From the NCBI GenBank assembly GCA_017853235.1, contig JAFMJX010000065.1, positions 1 to 8,914 of the forward strand: 8,914 bases of DNA, given 5' to 3'. The position numbers and the translations under genes are program-made. Source of the stretch: Chitinophagaceae bacterium. Lineage in GTDB: Bacteria; Bacteroidota; Bacteroidia; Chitinophagales; Chitinophagaceae. Numbering within the stretch: position 1 is the first letter of the stretch; every line of letters starts with the position of its first letter. Below, piece after piece: positions 1 to 6,253 of the stretch. Under the pieces are notes generated by a model. The model saw only the letters and a list, made by a program, of their open reading frames with translations, did not search any database and was not told where the DNA came from.

Positions 1-160
1 TATTTAAAGATGTAGCACTTATCCCCCTCATCGTCAACCCAAACGGATAATAATGATATTGGCTGTATTCCATGACTGCTAAGGGTTTCATCGCGTACAA
101 TAGATGACAATATCCTGTAAAATATGTTGTTTTTGAATGAATTCCAGATTTATTATCCAT
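1..160 (-). CDS. Partial RHS-core fragment, likely displaced Rhs C-terminal cassette (runs off left edge)
   Basis: A minus-strand frame opens with ATG at 160-158 and stays open to the window edge (53 codons seen). An in-frame TAA lies three codons upstream, so it does not extend backward. Residues 34-48 read QYHYYPFGLTMRGIS, matching the conserved RHS-repeat-associated core of Bacteroidota Rhs proteins, where a YYPFGLTM-type motif precedes the variable toxin tip. The first 30 or so residues do not look like Rhs sequence and no YD repeats precede the motif, so the large shell is missing. This is what a displaced Rhs tip cassette or decayed Rhs gene looks like. It is divergent from the operon at 358 onward, whose fourth gene would carry the equivalent core just past the right edge. 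The motif is seen directly. Whether the fragment is expressed or a pseudogene cannot be decided, and the start codon is a best guess. Confidence 0.55.
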   Translation of the reverse strand, partial: MDNKSGIHSKTTYFTGYCHLLYAMKPLAVMEYSQYHYYPFGLTMRGISATSLN

Positions 161-174
161 TTCCTTTTACTTCC

Positions 175-288
175 TCATTTTAAACCATCTACACAAATTA
201 TATAGTACGCTGACTTTTCTGATAAAAAATGTATTTCAAATAGAGAATCCTGTAGTTCAAATAAAATAATAAAGTGGATGTGTGTGAA
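175..288 (-). other. Short start-less open frame, possible gene remnant
   Basis: A minus-strand stretch of 37 sense codons, bounded by stops, ends in TGA at 177-175, 14 bases before the ATG of the Rhs-core fragment. It has no start codon. Its last part (SEKSAYYIICVDGLK) has a plausible protein-like composition. By position it could be the 3' remnant of an immunity gene, since displaced Rhs cassettes often follow immunity genes. I recognise no family, and a stretch this short in AT-rich DNA can be open by chance. Confidence 0.15.
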
Positions 289-310
289 TCAATAGATTGG
301 ATCTATTAAT
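288..310. promoter_or_regulatory. Short inverted repeat upstream of the operon
   Basis: Two perfect 7-base arms, AATAGAT (291-297) and ATCTATT (301-307), flank the spacer TGG. Two further pairs (288-310 and 289-309) extend it around one mismatch. It lies about 50 bases before the ATG of the first operon gene, where a dimeric regulator could bind or a small hairpin could form in the leader RNA. The arms are AT-rich and short, so chance is a real possibility. Confidence 0.2.
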
Positions 311-357
311 ACTAACTGTGAAATAACTCTCAAACTATCATCTTGGACACTTTACAA

Positions 358-1854
358 ATGTTAAAACTAAGAGGGCAATATAGGTCCAATACAAAAAGAT
401 TTATCTTCTTCGTAAAAGAATCCAATCTAATTTTATTTATTTTATTATTACCCCTGCAAAGTATTAATGCTCAAAGCAAAATTTCCGAACTGGAAATTCT
501 TTTTAGTAATCAGTTAAAAACTAATTACCTAGCTACAATTGAATCAAAATCAAAAAAGCTACATCCTAGCATTAACGAAAAGGCCAAAAATGCACTTTTA
601 AGACTTAAACGACAAGAACTTAAAATTGCCAAAGAATTGCTTAAAGTTGACTCAATATCTGCACAACAATATCTTGCGGGTATAGAAGAGAATTATAGTC
701 AGCTAAATCTGTCTGATTCCGATCACTCTTTTGTTGGATACAATCCTGATTTTGATACTATCTCTTGCTCTTTTTTGTTTTTAGAGAAATTACCTGCAGC
801 ATCTGGCTCAACCAGTTTAGGTATGGCCCATCTTGAATCAGCAAAAGCGCAAGTAGAAAAACTTCAAACCGCCCTTTCACGATCGTCTTATGTACAAATT
901 TTTATGAAAGAGCGAAAAGATGTCCTTCGGCAACTTTTGAAGACTCATACGGTTGGAAAGCATTTAAAAAGGTTTAATAAAGAAATTTATTACTACTCCC
1001 AGCAGCTGCAATCGTTTCGAGATGTCTTAAAAGACAAAAGTAAAGTTGAACGAAAAGTGTTAAATCTCTTGACTCAACAGAAGTCTTTCAGGCAATTTAT
1101 GATTAAGCATAGTATGCTTGCTTCTCTATTCAGGATGCCTGATGTTGAAGAAGCTTCCACTATAGAGCTTGTTCTGCCAGGGTTGCAAACACGCTCTCAA
1201 GTGACTGACCTTATTCAACAACGCTTGGGTACACCGGGACCCAATGCCAATCAGCAGTTTAATAGCAACATACAGTCTGCTCAGTCACAGCTCTCTCAGC
1301 TCAAAGACAAAATGCAAAAGTTTGGAGGCGGAAGCAGTGAAGCTGAGATGCCAGAAGGATTTGTACCGAATAATCAAAAAACGAAATCCATTTGGAAGCG
1401 CCTGCAATATGGCACAAATATTCAATCGCAGCGGGCAAGCGGTTTTTTCCCAGTTACAAGCGATATAGGGCTGTCTGTAGGTTATAAGCTAAACGATAAA
1501 AGTCTTATAGGTTTTGGAACTAGTTACAAGCTTGGGTGGGGACGTAGTATTCAAAATATGAGGATAACTCACGAGGGGGTGGGTTTAAGGACGTTTGTAG
1601 ACTGGAAACTGAAGAAATCTCTTTGGGTCTGTGGGGGCTATGAAATGAACTACAGAACTCAAATTACTGAGATCAATCAATTAAGAGACTATTCTAGCTG
1701 GCAGCGAAGCGGCTTGCTTGGTGTAAGCAAGCAAATTCCCATTAAAACAAGGTTTTTTAAAAACAGCAAGATTATGCTTTTGTGGGACTTTTTGAGCTAC
1801 AATCAACGCCCGCGTACGCAGCCTCTGCTTGTAAGGATTGGGTATAATTTTTAG
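358..1854 (+). CDS. Rhs-associated outer-membrane beta-barrel protein with coiled-coil N-terminal region
   Basis: First gene of the operon, 498 residues from the ATG at 358. A TTG at 343 would add five residues, but ATG is preferred because TTG starts are uncommon. A hydrophobic stretch at residues 24-33 ends in SINA/Q, a probable Sec signal peptide with cleavage after Ala38, although its n-region is long. The mature part has charged helical segments, with likely coiled coils near 157-175 and 302-322, then a GGGSS linker. From about residue 342 the sequence alternates polar and hydrophobic or aromatic residues in short strands (GLSVGYKLNDKSLIGFG) and ends in GYNF, the terminal aromatic residue typical of outer-membrane barrels. 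About 155 residues would suit a small barrel of around eight strands. From memory, proteins with LPGLQTR, PNNQKTKS and a GYNF end recur beside Rhs genes in Bacteroidota and are usually annotated as hypothetical. An anchor or export partner for the downstream Rhs proteins is inference; there is no enzymatic motif. Confidence 0.85.
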   Translation: MLKLRGQYRSNTKRFIFFVKESNLILFILLLPLQSINAQSKISELEILFSNQLKTNYLATIESKSKKLHPSINEKAKNALLRLKRQELKIAKELLKVDSISAQQYLAGIEENYSQLNLSDSDHSFVGYNPDFDTISCSFLFLEKLPAASGSTSLGMAHLESAKAQVEKLQTALSRSSYVQIFMKERKDVLRQLLKTHTVGKHLKRFNKEIYYYSQQLQSFRDVLKDKSKVERKVLNLLTQQKSFRQFMIKHSMLASLFRMPDVEEASTIELVLPGLQTRSQVTDLIQQRLGTPGPNANQQFNSNIQSAQSQLSQLKDKMQKFGGGSSEAEMPEGFVPNNQKTKSIWKRLQYGTNIQSQRASGFFPVTSDIGLSVGYKLNDKSLIGFGTSYKLGWGRSIQNMRITHEGVGLRTFVDWKLKKSLWVCGGYEMNYRTQITEINQLRDYSSWQRSGLLGVSKQIPIKTRFFKNSKIMLLWDFLSYNQRPRTQPLLVRIGYNF

Positions 1855-1866
1855 TCAACTGAAACT

Positions 1867-4800
1867 ATGTATATGAAACAAATAGGTGGGTTTATTTTAG
1901 GTCTTATTCTTTCTTTAGACGCCTATCAAGTTCTTGCTCAAGGTGGTGAAACTCCTTCCACAAATAGCTTTAAGCCTACTCCTGATTTTCTTGCCAAAAT
2001 GGGGGAGATTCTGCCAAATGCTCCCAATACAGCTGCTATAGAAAAATTTGGTGGAGTAGATATTGAGATGAATACGGGGGTAGTTAAAAAAATGATACAA
2101 CTAAAGCCGTTTACAAGCGGAAAGTTATCAGTTCCCTTAAGCCTTGGTTTTAATTCAATGGGTCTGAAGGTAAATGAGCATCCAACAAGAGTTGGTATGG
2201 GTTGGCATTTTTCTGGTGCGGGTATAATTTCTAGAGTTATTTATGGCAATGACGATCTTACTGCACAGCGTTATGTTCCTAACGTATTTATTCAGCCAAA
2301 CGAAGAAGAGACTTATACAACAACCTTTGCTGTAAAGCTTAATAATGAGGGCAATAGGGACGCTAGTCCGGATATATTTAGTTACAATTTCGGACAGTAT
2401 AGTGGCAAATTTATTTTTGAGAATGATGGAACAATCAGACCGCTAATAGCTACCAATATTAAGTTCTATTTTAATCCGGCTTCTCAATCTAGCGGTGAGT
2501 GGAAATTCAAGGCAATCACACCTGATGGTACTCAATACTTTTTTGGTGCATTAGGTGCTGTTGAATCAACTAAAATCTCAGCTACGAAATACTTTTCTAA
2601 TTATACTGCTAATGCCTGGCACCTAACTAAAGTTATTGATCAGTTAGGCAATATTGTCAATTTCGTATACCAAGAGTATATCTATGGTCCAATTATTTGT
2701 GATATTCAGGAAACACTTGTTGTTAATCCTAACAATTGTGGTAATCATTCATGTTCATCTTCACAAAACGCAACCCAACAAAACTCATGCCTAAGCAATA
2801 ACATAACTACTAGGTATTTAACAGCAAGGACACAGCAACTTGTAGAAATTAGTGATTCCGATGGTGATAGAATTAATTTTTCCTACTCAACTTTGGGATA
2901 TCCCGAGATGTTGTTGGATAGTATTCGGTATTATGTTAATAGCACATCGCTTATTAAGAAGTATGAATTTAGCTATGATAATATAAACCCATTAGGCGGC
3001 GGTTCTATTCCTTTTTTAAGATCTATTATTGAGCGCGGAGCAAACGGTTTAGCAATTTCACAGGGGTATAGTTTTGTCTATTATTCGAAGGAACTTACTC
3101 CTACTAGATTTAGTTTCTCCCAGGATCATTGGGGGTATTTTAATGGTAAAAATAATAGCACATTAGTGCCTGTGCCAGATGAACAACAAATTGCAGCTAA
3201 GTTTCCATTGGCATCAGCAAATAGGGAAGCTGATTCAAATTATGCTTTTGTAGGACTTTTAAAAGAAATCACCTACCCAACAGGTGGTAAAGATATCATT
3301 ACTTATGAGCCAAATCGGTTTTCAGAGATAAAAGACTTAAATGGATATGAAACTCTTTCGCAATACGTAGGGGGGCAGCAAGATTTTTCATATAACGCCT
3401 CTCCAGGAGTATATTTTCAAATAGGATATGACCCGGAGGTAAGACTAGACATGTCTAGTTATTATACAGTGTTTGGGGCTCCTGCTCCTCATCCGGGCAG
3501 TAGAATTAAAATAAAGAATGTTTTTACGAATCAAATTGTATTTGAGAGATTTTTTTCACCTCCCAGTGCTGGAGCATTTAGCACTTATGAATTTACCTCC
3601 TTGACTGCGGGATATTATGTGATGTATGTAGAATCACAAGGTATATATGTACAAACCACTTGTACATTAAAAAAACGTGTTGGACTTGTAGCAAATAAGC
3701 AAAATGTAGAGTCGGTTGTTGGAGGAATGAGGTTAAAAAAAGTGGTGACAACAGGATATCCAGACCGTGGCGATATGACTAAAAGATATTACTATGGTGA
3801 ATTAAATAATCGTAATAAATCATCGGCATTGTTTTGTTCTAAGCCAACTTACTACTCGTTATTTTCTTACGTTGATGGTTCTTATGGAGCAAATTGTGAT
3901 TTACAAATTTGTACTGATGCCCTTCAGTATCAAATGATGTATTCCTCATCGTTAAATCCTATACATATTTCAGAGGGTAAAATACTTGAGTATTCTTATG
4001 TTATAGAAAGTTTTGGTGGCGATAACTACGAGAATGGTGCGATTGTTCATGAATTTAGCACAGCAGCTGATTACCCAGCTCAAAATATTCGAGGATCTGT
4101 AGCCCACTATTCCTCTCCTTACACTAATGGCTCCATATGGGGTCTTGGCGAGTTAACAACAACATCGTACAAAAACTTGTCTGGAATCTTAGTGAAAACC
4201 CATAAAAGAGAGTACACAAATTATATTGATCCACGAAAAACTATAGATAATTATTACTATTATGTCAAAGAAAATAAGCCAATTACCTGTTTAATAACAA
4301 GTGGTAATAATGTAATAGGCCCTTATCCGATCGTACATAAGAATATCCAGATGGCAAGGTATTATCTCACCTCAGTCTGGAAATACCTAAAAACAGAAAA
4401 AGAGTATCAGTTTGATGAAAATGGCGTAAATCCCGTAATCACTCAAATTGATTACACCTATGATGATCTTCAATATTTAACGCTTACGAAGCGGTCATTC
4501 ATAAATAGTAAAGGAGAGACATTCACAGAAGTCTTTTCCTATCCTCATGATTTTGCTTCTCAGACACCCTATGCTGAAATGGTGTCTAGAAACATTGTAG
4601 AAACAGTTGTGCAGCAGGTAACATCTATTGCCAATTCTCAATTTACTAATAAGGAAATAAGTAGGGTAAAAACAAATTATGCAATTTGGACGGGTAATGG
4701 TAATGCAATTCCTTCTACCTATATAAGTCCTGTTTCTGTTGAAAAGTCAGTTGAACAAAATACACCTGTTACGGAACTCACGTTCGACTACTATGACATA

Positions 4801-5703
4801 AGGGGCAATATTTTACAAACCACTAGTAAAAAAGAGGGGGTTGTATCTTATGTCTGGGGCTATAAGCAAAAGTATCCTGTGGCCAAGATTTTCGGAAAAG
4901 GATATTCAGATGTAATTGCTCAAAGTGGTTTGAATGAAGCTATCATTAATACAGCTACATTGATTGATGATCAGGTGGTTCAGGCTGAAGTGAGTAAACT
5001 TCGTCAACTAGTGAACTGTCAGGTAACTACTAGCATTTATCGATATCCTTTTGGGCAGACCTGTATTTCTGACTTAAATGCTAGAAATACCTTTTATGAG
5101 TATGACCAGTTTGGCAGGTTAATACATATCCGAGATCATGATCAAAATATTGTAAAAAAATTCTGCTACAAGTATAATGGACAAGTTGAAAACTGTGCCG
5201 GTTCTTGCGTTACTACGGCTGCAAATTGGGTGAATACGGGCAATCTACGGTGTCAGCAAGTCAATTGTACTTATACTGGCTATCAAGAGATAGAGAAAAT
5301 AGATAATAATCCTTGTAGCTCCACCTATAGTCAAACGCAATGGATTCTTGGGGAGTACAACCCTACAGTTTGCAGTGGTTCTTCTGCAGGTGTTAATATC
5401 ACATATCAAAATAGTGTTTCCTATGCAATGGGATTCCCTAATTCTGTGGGCTGGGTAATCACATATACGAACAGAACTACAGGGGTTGTTTATTCCTTCA
5501 ACATTCCTAGTTCTGGTTCAGGTTCGTTAGGGTGTATTCCAGCGGGCTCTTATACAATTTCAGTCTCAAGGCCTAATAATACATGGTTGGTATTATTCAA
5601 TATTGGCTGTCTGGCTACCTCTGGAACATCGGCCACTTTTGGTAAGGTGAATGTTAGTGCCACTGGGTGTAATTCAATAACACTTACAGACGACATGTTG
5701 TAA
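1867..5703 (+). CDS. Large secreted Rhs-like protein with SpvB/TcB-like N-terminal domain
   Basis: Second gene, 1278 residues, 12 bases after the first. ATG 1867 gives MYMKQ; ATG 1873 (MKQ) gives a more classical signal peptide, and both cleave near VLAQ at residue 25. Residues 53-123 carry NTAAIEKFGG, GKLSVPLSLGF and RVGMGWHFSGAGIISR, the layout of the SpvB/TcB N-terminal domain seen in many secreted Bacteroidota Rhs proteins. The middle is beta-rich with VGGMRLKKV and KRYYYGE segments. Residues 973-1007 (YYDIRGNILQ, SYVWGYKQKYPVAKI) and 1074-1110 (FYEYDQFGRL, FCYKYNGQVENC) are the family's signature YD-type region. The C-terminal 165 residues hold eight cysteines and the TGYQEIEKIDNNPCSSTY segment, resembling proteins labelled DUF5977, then a beta-sandwich-like end. 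There is no toxin active site and no recognisable type IX sorting domain. It probably forms part of an extracytoplasmic shell or surface adhesin; partnership with the Rhs protein of the fourth gene is inference. Confidence 0.85.
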   Translation: MYMKQIGGFILGLILSLDAYQVLAQGGETPSTNSFKPTPDFLAKMGEILPNAPNTAAIEKFGGVDIEMNTGVVKKMIQLKPFTSGKLSVPLSLGFNSMGLKVNEHPTRVGMGWHFSGAGIISRVIYGNDDLTAQRYVPNVFIQPNEEETYTTTFAVKLNNEGNRDASPDIFSYNFGQYSGKFIFENDGTIRPLIATNIKFYFNPASQSSGEWKFKAITPDGTQYFFGALGAVESTKISATKYFSNYTANAWHLTKVIDQLGNIVNFVYQEYIYGPIICDIQETLVVNPNNCGNHSCSSSQNATQQNSCLSNNITTRYLTARTQQLVEISDSDGDRINFSYSTLGYPEMLLDSIRYYVNSTSLIKKYEFSYDNINPLGGGSIPFLRSIIERGANGLAISQGYSFVYYSKELTPTRFSFSQDHWGYFNGKNNSTLVPVPDEQQIAAKFPLASANREADSNYAFVGLLKEITYPTGGKDIITYEPNRFSEIKDLNGYETLSQYVGGQQDFSYNASPGVYFQIGYDPEVRLDMSSYYTVFGAPAPHPGSRIKIKNVFTNQIVFERFFSPPSAGAFSTYEFTSLTAGYYVMYVESQGIYVQTTCTLKKRVGLVANKQNVESVVGGMRLKKVVTTGYPDRGDMTKRYYYGELNNRNKSSALFCSKPTYYSLFSYVDGSYGANCDLQICTDALQYQMMYSSSLNPIHISEGKILEYSYVIESFGGDNYENGAIVHEFSTAADYPAQNIRGSVAHYSSPYTNGSIWGLGELTTTSYKNLSGILVKTHKREYTNYIDPRKTIDNYYYYVKENKPITCLITSGNNVIGPYPIVHKNIQMARYYLTSVWKYLKTEKEYQFDENGVNPVITQIDYTYDDLQYLTLTKRSFINSKGETFTEVFSYPHDFASQTPYAEMVSRNIVETVVQQVTSIANSQFTNKEISRVKTNYAIWTGNGNAIPSTYISPVSVEKSVEQNTPVTELTFDYYDIRGNILQTTSKKEGVVSYVWGYKQKYPVAKIFGKGYSDVIAQSGLNEAIINTATLIDDQVVQAEVSKLRQLVNCQVTTSIYRYPFGQTCISDLNARNTFYEYDQFGRLIHIRDHDQNIVKKFCYKYNGQVENCAGSCVTTAANWVNTGNLRCQQVNCTYTGYQEIEKIDNNPCSSTYSQTQWILGEYNPTVCSGSSAGVNITYQNSVSYAMGFPNSVGWVITYTNRTTGVVYSFNIPSSGSGSLGCIPAGSYTISVSRPNNTWLVLFNIGCLATSGTSATFGKVNVSATGCNSITLTDDML

Positions 5704-5715
5704 AATAAACTTTTT

Positions 5716-6249
5716 ATGATTATATCAGTTATTTCTGTTTGGCTGGGCCTTTTTTTCGGTTCTACCGGTATTTATGATTTTTCCTTTGAAACCATTGAAG
5801 GGCAAACAAAAAGTATGTCTTTGTACCAAGGGAAAAAAATCTTAGTAGTCACACTACCCGTACAGCAAACAGCTTCCAGCGATTCTATGCTTTTCTCTCT
5901 GGATACGCTTGCAAAAAATAACAGTGCCCTGATTCAGGTGATAGCTGTACCCTCTAAAGAGGATGGATTTACTGAAAGTAATAAAGCTGCTCTCAGACAG
6001 TGGTATAGAAGCAAGCTGGGAAATGAAGTAGTTATCATGGATGGGGTGTACACCCGAAAATCTGCGGGAACTAATCAGCATGCTTTATTCCGTTGGCTAA
6101 CTCATGAGGTAGAGAATGAGCATTTTGATTTGGATGCCAATGCCCCAGGGTTTAAATATTTTATTTCTTCTCAGGGGGAACTCTATGGCGTTTTAAGTCC
6201 AACTACTCGTATCTGGGGACTTTCGGTTCAACAAACAATCCGGCTTTAA
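5716..6249 (+). CDS. Cysteine-free glutathione-peroxidase-like (thioredoxin-fold) protein, probably catalytically inactive
   Basis: Third gene, 177 residues, 12 bases after the previous stop and in the same frame. The pattern follows glutathione peroxidases: IYDFSFETIEGQ (19-30) matches the opening strand, LYQGKKILVV (36-45) the GKxxLIVN strand, ALIQVIAVPS (71-80) the FPCNQF strand, HALFRWLT (122-129) the LYxWLT helix, and FKYFISSQGELYGVLSPTT (146-164) the KFLVDxxGxVVxRYxPTT end. Length suits the family (roughly 160-185). The catalytic tetrad is gone: the protein has no cysteine, the peroxidatic site falls in LPVQQTASSD, the Gln motif reads VPSKEDGF, and the Trp-Asn pair is replaced by APGFKYF. 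The first 18 residues are hydrophobic but lack a positive charge, so export is likely but uncertain. Peroxidase activity is therefore unlikely. A folding, assembly or structural role for its Rhs neighbours is inference. A generic AhpC/redoxin relative is the alternative, but the C-terminal match favours GPx. Confidence 0.8.
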   Translation: MIISVISVWLGLFFGSTGIYDFSFETIEGQTKSMSLYQGKKILVVTLPVQQTASSDSMLFSLDTLAKNNSALIQVIAVPSKEDGFTESNKAALRQWYRSKLGNEVVIMDGVYTRKSAGTNQHALFRWLTHEVENEHFDLDANAPGFKYFISSQGELYGVLSPTTRIWGLSVQQTIRL

Positions 6250-6253
6250 GCAA

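Larger units (their letters stand above)
161..357. other. AT-rich divergent intergenic spacer
   Basis: This spacer of about 200 bases separates the minus-strand Rhs fragment from the plus-strand operon and should hold the operon promoter. I looked for the Bacteroidota promoter pattern (TTTG near -33, TAnnTTTG near -7) in both directions and found no convincing pair. No Shine-Dalgarno sequence precedes the first gene, as expected in this phylum. Contents that can be named are a short inverted repeat near 288-310 and a start-less minus-strand frame at 175-288, both listed separately. I see no RNA gene or strong terminator. Confidence 0.6.

Noticed and set aside
1..149. A second open minus-strand frame overlapping the Rhs-core fragment, with protein-like stretches such as SLLSVWVDDEGDK.
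   Set aside because: It has no start codon after its upstream double stop and matches nothing I recognise, while the other frame contains a long, near-exact RHS-core motif. It is best read as a shadow, though a frameshifted gene cannot be fully excluded.
161..357. Candidate Bacteroidota promoters in the spacer.
   Set aside because: Near matches to TAnnTTTG (for example around TCTATTTG on the minus strand) lack a properly spaced upstream TTTG, so I did not call any.
1244..1468. Open plus-strand frame of 74 codons inside the barrel gene.
   Set aside because: It overlaps a well-supported gene in another frame and has no recognisable motif or separate signal.
1915..2100. Minus-strand open frame opposite the start of the SpvB-like gene.
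   Set aside because: It lies antisense to the conserved N-terminal domain of a long, clear gene and shows no family features.
5250..5703. Possible type IX secretion sorting domain at the end of the SpvB-like protein.
   Set aside because: The expected conserved C-terminal pattern and Lys/Arg-rich ending are absent; the protein ends in ITLTDDML.
5742..5765. Run of T after a GC-rich stretch (GGGCCTTTTTTTCGG) resembling an intrinsic terminator.
   Set aside because: It lies inside the coding start of the GPx-like gene, has no stable stem before the T run, and would cut the operon.
5854..6081. Minus-strand open frame opposite the GPx-like gene.
   Set aside because: The plus-strand frame has a coherent GPx-like pattern across the same bases; the antisense frame has none.
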